Assembly (NCBI GenBank): GCA_034440575.1
Contig: JAOTOL010001560.1
Coordinates: forward strand, 882,001 to 946,000
Direction: 5' to 3'
Length of the DNA stretch: 64,000 nucleotides
Origin: Imbricaverruca yamaguchii
Taxonomy: Eukaryota > Arthropoda > Thecostraca > Neoverrucidae
The position numbers and the translations under genes were made by a program. This document shows positions 23,185 to 34,933 of this stretch, piece by piece; position 1 is the stretch's first letter, and the number at the start of each line of letters is the position of its first letter. The notes beneath the pieces were generated by a model that was not told the DNA's origin, did not search any database, and saw only the letters and a program-made list of their open reading frames with translations.

Positions 23185-23343
23185 AGGGGTAAGTTGCCCG
23201 TCTCACAATCGGAAGATTGTGTGTTCGAGTCTTACCTGTCGCTACTCTTCGCTCGCGGCCAATCGGCGTGAGAGATTGGCGACGCTGTATGACTCAATGG
23301 TCGATGTGTCGTAAAGCCAATAGCCAACCGATTGGCTCCATGG
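23168..23343 (+). mobile_element. SINE S1, copy c
   Basis: The tRNA-like head starts GGGGAAGAGTGGTCTAGGGG and has GTGTTCGAGTCTTACC at the B box. The S1 body with its CCAATC/GATTGG stem follows, then the tail GTGTCGTAAAGCCAATAGCC to about 23329. The right flank GATTGGCTCCATG (23330-23342) resembles GATTGGATTCATG before the element (11 of 13), an eroded target duplication. It is about 85 bp upstream of an S3 SINE. Confidence 0.9.
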
Positions 23344-23412
23344 AATATGTCAACCTCCATGGCTGATCGAAAGCTTGGAGAGACCCTGTTCGTCTCATCA
23401 GGACTGCAAGTG

Positions 23413-23597
23413 CGGGGCGGGATGGCCGAGTGGTTAAGGTGTCGGGCTACGGGTACCAAAGGTATCGGGTTCGACTCTATCACCACTGAGGACATTTCCC
23501 AATCCCGTGGCCCACCGGCGAAACAGTGTGGGCGGCCCATTAGCCGTGAATGTGCATAAAGTGTGTCGTGAACCAGCCAATAAACAAACAAGACAAA
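23413..23597 (+). mobile_element. SINE S3 (tRNA-Leu-like head)
   Basis: The head contains GATGGCCGAGTGGTTAAGGT, a classical type-II tRNA A-box region, and GGGTTCGACTCT as B box. An unrelated body follows, then a tail with GTGTGTCGTGAACCAGCC and CAATAAACAAACAAGACAAAC. The tail resembles that of S1, suggesting both were mobilised by the same LINE family. A genuine tRNA gene is unlikely because acceptor-stem pairing is poor and a long non-tRNA body follows. Confidence 0.85.
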
Positions 23598-26490
23598 CAG
23601 TGCGCTGTCACAATTATACAAAGTAGAACAACAAAGGAGGAGCAACGTGGCTGCCGAAAGGACACCACTTTGAGTGTATTAAAGGCCTCCCGCATGATCA
23701 CGGTATGCGACCCAATGTTTCTGAACGTAGCTTATGATAACCACATCGACTTATATATGATTTTTTTTTGCACAAAAATCGAGGAATTTTGATGTATGCT
23801 TTGCGTCTTCGCTGCTTCATCAGGAGCCTTCAATTTCTATGAATAGTTTTGGACGATGAAGGCTATTCACGTTTGCTGTATTCGCTCTTTCCTCATCAAT
23901 GCATTCCTCTTGAGATAAATGTCTTTGCCTGGTCATGAGCCATTTAAGTGTTCCAATTTTCACTGCTCTCTTTCATGTCATTTTCAGTGGCATACTTGTC
24001 AGTGAGTGGGGGCGAGGGGAAGCCCGGGCGGGACTGCTCCCGTGCATATGCTACAAAAGTTCACCCGAGAGAGTCTACTGCCATGCTTGTGGTACCAACT
24101 TTGCTCAGGTGAGCGTCAAACGTTCATCTGAGCAGTTCTACTCTCGTGTGGATGGTACAGTCCGTTACCGAATTATGTTCCAGTATGCCTTTACAATGGC
24201 TGATCACTAAGAATGTAGGCTGTGCCGCTTCACACTAAATATTGGCGGAAATGCTGCACCGCTTCACAATTAGGCTTATGGTGGCAATCTACCAGATTGC
24301 GCCGGTGTTCAAGGACAGGAATTTGCGTTTGCGGTCGTCACGAGACCATTTACCTTGCAGCCATGAAGTGAGAGACACGGATATATGCTGTTCCTGCCTT
24401 GCGTGCCTGAGTCGGAGAAACAAAATTGACAGTTCAGCGAGCAGATTACAACATGACATAGTGGTAGCCTGCACTGGTCACAGTGGTAGCCTACTCTGGA
24501 TACAATACCTGCAGCAGCCTGCACTGGATACAGTGGTCAACAAGGTAAGCTTGGTTGCAAATGGCATAGTGCCAGGGAAGAAGAGGTTTACGATGTCAAC
24601 GAAGTATTCACTCGTCCTAAAGTAAGGATAAAATGTTTAACTATTGCTTCTTGCTTCCTTCATTCAGATTGATTGGCAAGTGAGTTAATTCCTTGATGAA
24701 GTAACGCATCAAGAAACGTAGGAAGGCTGTAATATATCGTTTTGCATGTACGACTCAAATGTTACATCATAAATGTCTGCATAAAGGAATAAATGTGCAA
24801 AGCTTGATAAATGATGCAACTTTCTCAAGAAGGAACAGGCGGTCAAAGTAGATACGTGTTTCGTAATCGTGAGTGAACGGGCCTCTATAATTGTGATCTG
24901 TCTGTCTACTTTGATCTTCTATTCGCCTTTTAAAAGGTTATGCACCACAGAACCCTTGGGTACTTTCAAAGTAACATTTTATATGAAATGTAATGCCACG
25001 CGTAATAGCCATTCTTCACCCATCCAAATTATAACTCCTCAGCAATGCTACAATACCATGACGATGGATCCGTGGATAGTGGAGTACGGTACGGCTTTTC
25101 AAATATGGAAACCGACCATCGCTGAAAATGTCCAGCACTGGTTATATACCCACCGAGTGTAGTGAGGTCGTCTACAAACTATGAGATGATTCTGCAGAAA
25201 TGTAAGGAGGCGCGACAAAAAGCTACCGGCCATATATATGTAATGCTGTTTGAAAATGCGCATATTTCAATCACAACTCTTTTAGAGCAATGTGGCTTTT
25301 CAGGAGCAATGTGCTGAATGATGCAGTATCATCACATATTTTTTTCATCGGATATTCGCTACCAATGGAAACTCAGACAGTCCGTGCTAGTTTATGCATT
25401 ACTAAACGGTGTTGGGAGAGGGATTTTGATGTCTAGTTCTTAACACAAAATGAACACTGCACGAGACCGCAGGTCGCGTGCAAATTATTTTTAGATCGAG
25501 ACGGCAAAATTCCGTCTGTAGCACGAGCTCACTATGGTATGTATCATACCGCTATTTGTGATACTTCAATAGATGGAATGCGAGAGCAATTTAACGCTGG
25601 CCTTAGACTCCTAATTCAAAAGCAATGAAACGTACAAATAACATGTGGGAATGTATCAGATAGCACGAAATGTGATCGCATACGTAATGTAATTGAAGCG
25701 CTTTACTGAAGGATGCTATCTGAGTGTGCAGAACAGCATTCTTTCACGCTCTTATTCTGCGTTCTAGGATAGGTCATGTAACATGCAATGGTGTTTCACA
25801 TGATGCGGATTTTTGTTTTGTTTTGCATTTCAATTGAATTATCCAGCCAATGCATTTGACAGATGATGATACATGTCATATGTTGGCAATACCGTCTTTG
25901 AGCTGACCGAAGTTCTATGGCTTCTGGCTGACCTGCTGAGTGAAAGCCTTCGTCGAAGCCCCAACGGCTGGCCATTCATCCAAACTTGTTAGTTACCGCG
26001 TGTCGTAAAATATTTTGACACCCGCAGCACACAAACATTTGCTAAGCGGTAGGTGGTTTACTATTAATTCGCCGTGTGGGATTTACTTATTATATTGACG
26101 CCACTTGCCTGCGGCTAGGGAAAAAATGTTCCAGTCACTATCGTTAAAATAATCTCACCCATGCCAGCTTTCAGGTGAATTGTATGTGCTTTCCAGTTGA
26201 ACTGCCAGTGCAATTGTGAGGAATAAAAATAGCAAACGGACTATCTCTAAATGTAATTGCACTCGAAGAATTGGATAAGCCTGCTGAAGCTTTACATTTC
26301 ATACTTGTGGCCAAATGAACATACCTAATCTACATGTATGCTTGCATAAGCACTCAAGGCGGCGCACCCATGACTGACAGTCACGGGTGTTTGATTTCAC
26401 TGCCCTTGTAGTACTTGCCATCGCTCGTACAGTTCCCCAATGGCCTTTATGCGACTTTATTATAACCGTAGCATAAGTGATTCACTCTTA
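23598..26490. other. Intergenic, about 2.9 kb, no gene seen
   Basis: Mostly AT-rich, with few open frames above 60 residues. The 127-residue frame at 24242-24625 has no recognisable domain. No repeats or RNA genes stood out. Confidence 0.5.
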
Positions 26491-26599
26491 AAAGGACCAC
26501 ACTGTTGTGGGAAGTGAAGATTTATACGATTATTGCACCTTGTCTCTTTTCTTTATTTCCTGTTGCAATGCGCCTAAAACCGTCGGAGTTGTTGCAGCA

Positions 26600-27250
26600 C
26601 CTCGCTGCAGGCCTTGCCGATACAAAATGGCGGCCGCGCGGCGAGTTGGCGCACCGGAGACGACCGCCGGTGGTCACCGCCCGGGGCGGTGGCATCGGAC
26701 GCCTCTTGCTCGAGCAGGATGCACACGCGATCGCACCTGTCGCTATTGCAGCGCCGACGGCCGCTCAGGGCGCGCCGCCGCCGCGAGAGAGCCGCTTCAG
26801 CGCCGCTGTCGGAGCGCAGACCGGCCGTCAGCGGGTGCGGCGATCGGCCGCCGCTGTTTGCCGCGCCCCAGTCATCGCCAAGGCCAAGGATCCATAAATT
26901 CTGGACATGCAGCGTAAAAACCGGCCGCAGTGCATCTCCGCCTGCATAAAATGGCCCGGTGCAAGGTGTGTAAACTTGAACTGGCGCTTGGCCACGCCTC
27001 TCGCCAAGGTCAGGCGTCGCCGCCTGTCAATGCGGGCAGGGACTTTGCCCATCGCCGTGCACGGCCGCCCAAACATGTTGTTGGCCTGGCCGAGAGTCAG
27101 CGGCCGCCGTCCTGTGCGGACCAGTCGCGCCCGAGAGATGGCGCCGGCGTCGACCGCCCGATGGCCAGCTCCGGTCGGGCCGGCTGCGGCCGATGGCCAA
27201 CTGAGCGCTATTGGCCGCCTCGTGTTCTTCGTCTCCGCGGTTTTCGCTGC
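26600..27250. other. CpG-rich block
   Basis: Strongly GC-rich with many CpG and CGGCCG motifs, in sharp contrast to the flanks. Long overlapping open frames occur on both strands because stops are rare. It could be a CpG-island promoter or a GC-rich repeat remnant; no exon could be recognised. Confidence 0.4.
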
Positions 27251-27360
27251 AATCTGAGTTGTACTCACTATTCTGCGAGAACAGACTTTGACATGGACAT
27301 GAAGCCCGAACATCACCAATCTCCATACGGGTTGGGTGCCCGATGTGTTGTGACAAGCTT

Positions 27361-27719
27361 TTTTCTTTCTTTTTTCTTTTTTAAATTTTTTTTATATAAA
27401 TTTAATCCGAATTGTTGCTGGCGTGGCTTCAGGAACCAGGGTTCTATTGCTAAGCAGAGCTTGTTGCGTGAACCCTGGCCCCACAACCCGATCCACGAAC
27501 TCCAGTTCAGCGGCATAATTTAGACCGAAAGTCTAACGTGCCGCCAATATACCGACACGGCCGCCCGGTAGCTCGTCCCCGGCCTTATCGGGCCAGCTGC
27601 CAACTGACACTCCCGGCTGGGGGCTAAATGCGAGCGCGCGAAGCGACTCGAACCCTGTGTTGCCAGTACAGGGGAGACCAGTACAGGCCAGCGCTCCAAC
27701 CAACTGAGCTACCGGGGCG
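27361..27719 (-). mobile_element. SINE S2, long copy with A-rich tail
   Basis: On the minus strand the tRNA-like head starts at about 27718 with GCCCCGGTAGCTCAGTTGG, a canonical A box. GGGTTCGAGTCGC forms the B box. The body includes a GCCGGGAGTGTCAGTT block shared with the copy at 55802, then about 200 bp unique to this copy in the window. It ends in an A-rich tail (27361-27400 read in reverse). A possible imperfect target duplication is ACAAGCTT on one side and ACAGCTTGG on the other. Confidence 0.8.
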
Positions 27720-28229
27720 GCTAATATAACAGCTTGGAAATATAATAGCCTCGGAGACCTCAAATTTCACCCGATTTCACCTAATAGAACGCCATACTAC
27801 CGGGAAGTTAACATTGGCTTTCTTGAGGCCTGAGGGACTGCGATTGGTCTCGATCAGACAGTTCGCGGGACAAGCTGGTCCTTATTAAGACATAATTAAT
27901 AGATTGGGATGCTTGAACTCCGACGCGGACACCTATGTGCTCTTAGTGGTTCTGCCAGCGTGCCGATCTGTAGTAATGCTGGACTCAAAACCAACGTTCA
28001 CAACACTAATAGCTTCACGAAGTTTTGAATCATTTTTACAATGTAGGTTGTGTAAATTTGGTTTGTATGGGAGGTGAGGATGGAAACGGACCATGAGCCC
28101 ATGAATGTGAAATAATATGACCGAAACAAATTTACGATTACACTTTGGTTCATATTACTTCGTTGTTCACATTACTCTCAATTTCATAGCATTCCAACCG
28201 CATAATTATTATATTTTCGTGTGTAATTC
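27720..28229. other. Intergenic, no gene seen
   Basis: Mixed-composition sequence with no supported feature. Confidence 0.5.
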
Positions 28230-29960
28230 AGAAGGCTGTGGTCACTGCCGGGGACGGAGGAGGGGCGTCCCCAAACTTCGTGGATCGCAATATAACGCCT
28301 TACATGGAAGAATTGACCTCAAAACCATCGCGTCCCCTGTCCAAAGTCCGTGGTGACACACGTGGTCGGCACGGCTTGCCCTGTTGCATTGCCACCTTAA
28401 GTGCAGGCTGTGTCCACGTTGCTTCACCGGCACGCTTTGTCGACGACATCACGAACTGGCGCAATGTCGGCACCTTCGACTGCGCAAAATCGCAGTCAAG
28501 ATTGTCTACGCCATTTCCCTGCATCGCGGTTGCCAGCGCGAGCACCTCTCCCACTGAGACCGCCGTCGGAGGGGTGATCCGTGCCGTCCACGCAGTGGCG
28601 ACGGGCATTCCCCGCCCGCTGACGTGCCCGCCGGGGGGGGGGGGAAGGAGGCAGGGGATGGCGTCTGCCCGCTCTCGCTGCTGGTCACGCGGCGCGTGGT
28701 CGGCCGGCCCCGGCCAGCCGCCCGCCCCTGCCGGACCAGCGACACACGCACCCTGCACACCGATATCGCCAGGCGCGCCACACCGGGCGCAAAACAAAAC
28801 TATAAACCACTCTAATTGATGGGTTTGCAAGTGGCACCTGCAAGGCCTCGGCAGCGGCGCGCATGGCGGCGCGGCCGGAAGCGGGCACGCTCTGTACGGC
28901 CTGCCGGATGTCGGGCCTTGCACGCTGCCGGCGGCGCTGTTTGCCAGTGGCGGCGGGCGCATCCGGCCGGCGTCAGGGTCGCCTGCCCACGGCGCCGCCG
29001 CCCGCTGGCGCACCTCCGCCGCCCTGGCGCAGCTCTGCCGCGCTGACGCACCTTCGTCGCCAGACAGCACCGGCCGCGTGCGACCGCTGCGTGTGGCGCT
29101 CGGAGCGGCGCGGGTGGGTGTCCGCCGCCGGTCCGGCCGGCCGGAGTCTCTCGGTTCAGAGTGCCGGCCGGAGACTCTCGGCTCAGAGTGCCGGCCGGAG
29201 ACTCTCGGTTCAGAGTGCCCGCCGGAGACTCTCGGTTCAGAGTGCCGGCCGCTGCAGGGTCGCGAATCGGCCGGAAACCGGCGGCGGCGCACTGGCCAGG
29301 AGGAATCCGCGCGTCAACAGAGCCGCCGAACAAACAAAAAAAACATGTTATGTGCGGTCAAGAGATCCGATGAGATAGCGCGTCCGGTCCGTCTGTCGCA
29401 ACGGCGGCGCCGCCGCACCGTCGGGCAGCGGCGGATGCAGCGCGCCGCGCGACGGAACCAGGCCGCGCCAGGCCGCCGGACATGATCCATAATGTGGGTG
29501 GCCTTGGTCGCCTCCGAGCGACCACAAAAACCGTTCGACAAATAAGCCGTTTTTATCGGCGCGCGCCGGCTGCAGAGCGTTGCAGCGCCGTCCCAAGGCC
29601 ATGACGCGCCGCGCGATGACCTACCTCACCGGCTTCCATGGAGGGGTAGTGAGCGGCGCGGCCTCGCATGGCGCCGCGCGCGCCGTCGTCGCCAGCCGCT
29701 TCCTGGCCGGCGTGACCCGGCCTCGCCACCGCCGCCCGCGCCTGCCCGATTATCGCGGCACGATCGACCGCTATGAGATTGCAGAGGAAGGCCCGCTGGA
29801 TATTTTTACCGTGCAACCTTGAACGCAACTGCGTGCGGTGCGAGTGCTGTTTGTCATGAAGCTGTGGCGTTCTGGCAGGCCGCCGACAGCTGGCTGGGCC
29901 GGCATGTGGTGCAGGCCGCCGTCAGGGGTCGTGCCACGTGACCGGGGGGCAGCCGCCGCA
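28230..29960. other. CpG-rich block, about 1.7 kb
   Basis: GC-rich with dense CpG and a run of 14 G near 28629. Overlapping open frames on both strands reach 330 residues, but they are low-complexity Arg/Pro/Ala-rich and unlike any family I know. It contains the 27-bp array described separately. Confidence 0.4.
29137..29251. repeat. 27-bp minisatellite, about 4 units
   Basis: Units follow CGGAGACTCTCGGTTCAGAG plus TGCCGGC. Only single-base differences separate them, so the array is young. Being 27 bp, it keeps one frame open. Confidence 0.92.
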
Positions 29961-29964
29961 GGTC

Positions 29965-30194
29965 GCGACAGAAACGGGTCACGACGTCGTCCAGCGACAG
30001 AGACGGGCCACGACGCTATACAGCGACAGAGACGGGGTCACGACGTCGTCCAGCGACAGAGACGGGCCACGACGCTATACAGCGACAGAGACGGGCCACG
30101 ACGCTATATAGCGACAGGGACGGGCCACGTCATCCAGCGACAGAGACGGGGTCACGTCATCCAGCGACAGAGACGGCGACAGCAACAGCGACAA
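29965..30194. repeat. ~28-bp minisatellite, about 8 units
   Basis: Units follow CGACAGAGACGGGCCACGAC plus a variable GCTATACAG or GTCGTCCAG ending. The last units are shortened (CACGTCATCCAG). The two ending types partly alternate, hinting at a two-unit higher-order repeat. Confidence 0.9.
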
Positions 30195-30923
30195 GGATTC
30201 TGGAACACTGCAGGCCACTTGTCTTGCTTTGGTGTTCTACACAATGTTCTCTATTCAATAACAATATTCCACTTTGACGCCCAAGCTCAGACACGATTTT
30301 GGCACATCGGAAGCGAGATCTCACAGGGAGAACTAAATGCACCGTGAACACTTGTAGACGCTTCCGAATTTGAAACGTTGTGGCGCATTTCGCCTAGGTC
30401 GTGATGCGCCCAAACACCTGTCTTGCTGCTTGGAAGATTGCTGGAATATCTGGTGCTACTAATCCCTCTTCATGGCCAATATTGGCCACGAAAAAGCTAG
30501 TTGCTGCCAAGCATGCCAGGTGGAGTAAACCCAGAGCCTTTGATGCTAACACAGGCGTGGGTGTCGGTTGTTCCATCCAACAGGTTATGCTTGTGTTTTC
30601 ATTTTGATGTACATTTTTCCATGAATGCGCTTACAATACTCCCTGTGCAGGTATTGTCAGGTTTGTGGAAAAATTGGCCTTTGTGCCTGCATTGGTGTCC
30701 CCAGCATTCGCAGTACTTAACATTTATGAATACAACTTACGTGTTACGTTACGTGAAGCAAGTTACGTGTAGTTACGACATTTAAGTTCATGAAATACCA
30801 TATTGTGGTCATTTTAACTCACGACTATCAGGTAAAATGCCACTGTTATCCGGTGGTTCATTAATTGCTTCTTGTTCATAGAACATTAGACGTCGCATAG
30901 ATGCACACTCGTACGTTTCCTGA

Positions 30924-30925
<2 letters not shown>
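30195..30925. other. Intergenic, no gene seen
   Basis: No supported feature; a short alternating ACGTTACGTTACGTGAAG run lies near 30740. Confidence 0.5.

Positions 30926-31001
<76 letters not shown>
30926..31001. repeat. TA microsatellite
   Basis: About 76 bp of TA with one G interruption near the right end. Confidence 0.97.
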
Positions 31002-31635
31002 TTGCAAATATAAACGGATACACATTATACGCTGCAACAGGACTTCAGGAAGGTGATTATGTCAGTCAAGGCCGTTCTTTATCAGGTGCTTTGTCGCTTT
31101 AGCAGCCTGACGTGAGCCGTCTCATTATTCCACAGGCCGGGTTGACCCAAAATCCATATACTGTAAATATTCGATGAGGTTGTCATTTCTCGACATGGCC
31201 CTGCTTCAGCCCTGCCGCTAGGATGGGCGCTGCGCCCCTACCGGTATACCTGAACGCTTTGGTCCAGTATTAGCATTCGCTTTCCTCAAGAATCTGCTAG
31301 CATCCATGATCCATGCGTCCGGTTATTAAAGGGTCCCCGCTGAAATAGCAGGGATCAGATATTTCATTTTGTTAAAGCATGCTTCGTAATTCACGAGGAG
31401 TTGGGTTTGTTATATTGTTATCGTCGACATTTCTGCTGGAACGATCTTGAAGGTTTGTCAAATATTTTGGGGAATTTATAATCAAAACACATTTTTTAAC
31501 AGGATTTTGTAAGTCAAGGATCCTGTTTTGAGATCCAGGGACGCATCTCCATGATGGTCTCGAGCGACCACGAATCCAGTGACCCTTTCTGACCCCAGTA
31601 ACATTTGCAGATATCCTGTAATATTTCCCTGTTGG
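31002..31635. other. Intergenic, no gene seen
   Basis: No supported coding or RNA feature. Confidence 0.5.
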
Positions 31636-31667
31636 AATATATACACACATATATATATATATTTTTT

Positions 31668-31760
<93 letters not shown>
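31636..31760. repeat. TA microsatellite with central poly-T
   Basis: ACACACATATATAT passes into a run of about 12 T and then about 88 bp of TA. Confidence 0.97.
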
Positions 31761-31763
<3 letters not shown>

Positions 31764-32953
31764 CTGAAAACTTCGTTGTAGCCGGTAATTAACTGCTAAG
31801 CAGTCTCTCACGTTGCAGTGGCTGAAGGTAATTACGGTGCTCTGGCAACAAATTAGGCAGCATTGCAATATCGTAATTGAACCGATCTCATTAGTGAGAC
31901 AATGCCTGTGAGATCTATGCGGTTAGAAGATATAAACCACTTATCAGAATCTATGCAAATTTTCTGACATAGGGTCTCATGTCGCTTCACGACTTATGAA
32001 CTTATGACCCGTATGGAGTGTCAAATAACAACTATAACAGCAACCAGGGATGTAGTTATGTATGTTGTTTCGTGGTCACTTGCCATTTCAATGTTGACTT
32101 TGTCCCCTGATTATTTCATCCTGTAACGTGGGACTCTATGTAATATGCCCACTCTCAATCGATTTTTCCCCACCCATTGCCTTCGTTGACCTTCCAGTAA
32201 TTATCAGACCTACACTTATGCCGGTGACATGCAACATTGTGACATACATTACCATATTAATGAACCTTCACTTACTTGATCTGGATACACAGGATCACTG
32301 CGGAAAAAACTGTCTTCACTCATGGCCTCATTCAACGTTACATATCTATGAGTTGACCTCTCGTGATCATTAAATGATATACCTTTGGACATATAGTATC
32401 TTGTCCAATTTCCGCCTTGGATAGTGACCTGAAAATGCTTCTGCGCGTCGGAATGCCTGAAATGCTGGTTTCGTGGACGAATGTAGTTATTCCGATGAAT
32501 GTTTCAAAATACGCATTGCATTTTCACGCTTGCAATACTTTCCTCTATGATCTTTATCGTGGCCTGAGGGTTCACTGAAATTCCATTTCCTGGATGGTGT
32601 CAACTTAGGCTGTCGGGTGCCGACGATCTCTTTAAGATAAGACGATTCATGTCGGGTGTTTTCTCGCAGTCCCCTGGCCTGCTAAGTCAGCAGGGATGGA
32701 AGTTCGCCCAAATGATTTAGACTCAAGCGTCATCAGGCTGGACTATGTATAATGCTCTGATTTAGGCCTGGCGATCCAGGGTTCGAAGCATCGAGTCGGG
32801 GCTCGAATCACTGAAATATATGTCACGCCCCCTCCCCCTATCACCGCTACTATCGTGCGGAAGCTCAGAGTCGGCCAGGTACGTGACCAGAGTCACTACA
32901 TTTACCCCCAAGCGCATAGCTTTAGGAATGCACCAGAAGCCCCGAAGATAGCA
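31761..32953. other. Intergenic, no gene seen
   Basis: No supported feature. CCAGGGTTCGAAGC near 32778 resembles a tRNA B box but no A box precedes it. Confidence 0.45.
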
Positions 32954-33093
32954 GACTGACACTGTCACTGACACCGTCACTGTCACTGACACCGTCACTG
33001 TCACTGACGCCGTCACTGTCACTGACACTGTCACTGACACCGTCACTGTCACTGACACTGACACCGTCACTGTCACTGACACTGTCACAGTGC
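32954..33093. repeat. Short-unit minisatellite (CACTGTCACTGACACCGT)
   Basis: Built from 6-bp blocks CACTGT, CACTGA and CACCGT in 12- and 18-bp combinations over about 140 bp. Confidence 0.9.
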
Positions 33094-33216
33094 ATTCAGA
33101 TGAACACCGCCGCTGCACGATGATAGTAAGCTATGCTCCCAGTCATGCCGGGCCATCGTAAATCATCCCAGGTCACCGACTTCCGTCGCCATCGAAAATA
33201 TTGCAATCACAATCAT

Positions 33217-33300
33217 GATCCGTGGCCGTGTAATGGGCGCTGTATAACCACTGCAGTTGATGCGCCCTAAAACCCAAATAACAAACGATCCGTGGCCGTG
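33217..33300 (+). mobile_element. 56-bp truncated SINE insertion with perfect 14-bp duplication
   Basis: GATCCGTGGCCGTG occurs exactly at 33217-33230 and 33287-33300. Between them lie 56 bp ending GCGCCCTAAAACCCAAATAA plus CAAAC, a tail of the same type as those of S1 and S3. This is a severely 5'-truncated retroposed copy with an intact target duplication, implying recent insertion. Confidence 0.85.
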
Positions 33301-33389
33301 CTGCGTCTGTGTTGCCACACGTCGGTAATCAGGAATGGTATTTTAGGAACACACCGTCGACTTTTGGTTTGCTGCAGGCCGGCGGTGCA

Positions 33390-33694
33390 CGTGTCGACTG
33401 ACATTCATGTCAGCATTCACGTCATTTATAAGCTGACACCCGTGTCGACTGACATCCGTGTCAACTGACGTCCGTGTCGACTGATATCCGTGTCGGCTGA
33501 CATTCGTGTCGGCTGACATCCGTATCCAACTGACGTCCGTGTCGGCTGACATGTCGGCTGACATCCGTGTCAACTGACATCCGTGTCAACTGACGTCCGT
33601 GTCGACTGACATCCGTGTCAACTGACATCCGTGTCGGCTGACATGTCGGCTGACATCCGTGTCGGCTGACATCCGTGTCAACTGACATGCGTCT
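33390..33694. repeat. 16-bp minisatellite, about 18 units
   Basis: Units follow TGACATCCGTGTCRAC or the GGC variant, with shorter TGACATGTCGGC units. GTCAAC, GTCGAC and GTCGGC variants are interspersed. Minus-strand open frames across it are by-products. Confidence 0.92.
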
Positions 33695-34640
33695 TGCAGC
33701 CTGCGGAGCCCCAGGCGGGATACCCATCGCATCCACCGAGGGCTTCCCCACTACCATTCTCGAATACGCCACGCAACAGCAAATCTATTAAGTGCGTCGT
33801 AAAATAACCAAGGCGGTTGTTCGGCAACAGACGAGGAGCATGATTGGCCGCGCAGTGCTGACCATTATTTTTCCTCTTTTGGTCACTTGGCGCCCCCAGA
33901 AGATGACCTGACTGAGCCTTATGCAGTTGGGCCTTCGGTGACCTTTCGTGCGTGTGTGAGTTGCGGCGCACTTTTCCGGAGCTTATCATCATTTTGTGGA
34001 GTCAACTTAATACGAGTGATGATCCCTACGTACTATGTGACGTAGGGATCAAGATCAGGGGAAATGGTTGATTGGAAGGCAAAATGGGAAACGCTTGGTT
34101 AAGTCAATGAAGGCGGCGCATACATGAAAAAATGCCTACATGCAAGTCTGAGTTAGTTCGGCATAACAGCACATCGACGCCATTGGTCACATAGCGCCCA
34201 ATCTAAATATAGAGCATAAGGTAAGGGTACATTATACAATTGAAAATAGTTTCGTGATCTTCATAAAAGGTGAACATAAGTATCATGCACTTCTACGTTG
34301 TGTGACGAAAGCGTAGCGGACAAAAGTACGTGAGAATTTGCATACATGATTGAGAGCGAGTGTGAATTTACGTGAATTGGTGAGTTGAAATATATAAAAT
34401 GCAACCAGAGCACTCCCTTTATAGGTGTGCATTCATATTATGCATGCATGTATAAGTACCCCGATCAATATCTGCATTTGTACCTCTACATGGTATCAAC
34501 AAACCACAGGGCTATTAATACAATTGCCGACTATTCGTGCTCTCCACATCAATTACTCCATCTTCCATACGTTGGTTTGCACAAAAAACGTTCACCGATG
34601 CGAAGCAAAGGCCGTGTAGAAACCGTCCGCCCCACCCCAA
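33695..34640. other. Intergenic with possible SINE tail
   Basis: GTGCGTCGTAAAATAACCAA at about 33792 resembles the S1/S3 tail, but no head or target duplication was resolved. The rest, including AT-rich 34050-34450, shows no gene. Confidence 0.4.
34020..34051. repeat. Perfect 12-bp hairpin
   Basis: TGATCCCTACGT at 34020-34031 is the exact reverse complement of 34040-34051 with an 8-nt loop. No context suggests a role. Confidence 0.8.
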
Positions 34641-34933
34641 CCCGCACTTAACCTACCCGCAGCCCTCCAGTCCCGTCAAGAGTGGAGCATCCCCGCCCCC
34701 TCCCCAGCTGCTGCACCTCCGACTCCCGCGGCGGGCCATCTGGCGGCCGGGAGGCGGCCGTCAACTCCCAGCGGCTGACCTTGAGGCCGCCTCTTTGTTG
34801 CACCGTCCATGACCTCGACCGGCGCGTGGCCGGTGCGCGGCGCCGTGCGCACGTGTGCGTGCGACTGCGTGCGCCGCGTCCGCCGGCGGTGGTGGCGGCG
34901 CACGGCGCCGCTGCTGTAACGAGCTGTCGCTGC

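Noticed and set aside
23417..23485. Functional tRNA-Leu gene
   Set aside because: The A and B boxes are good but acceptor-stem complementarity is poor and a long SINE body with a retroposon tail follows.
22088..23645. Shared peptide VYW-VHD-LYAH in two open frames
   Set aside because: The similarity comes from two copies of the S3 SINE tail, not from related proteins.
32954..33694. CRISPR-like array
   Set aside because: Repeats are directly adjacent without unique spacers of constant size, and the rest of the window is plainly eukaryotic.
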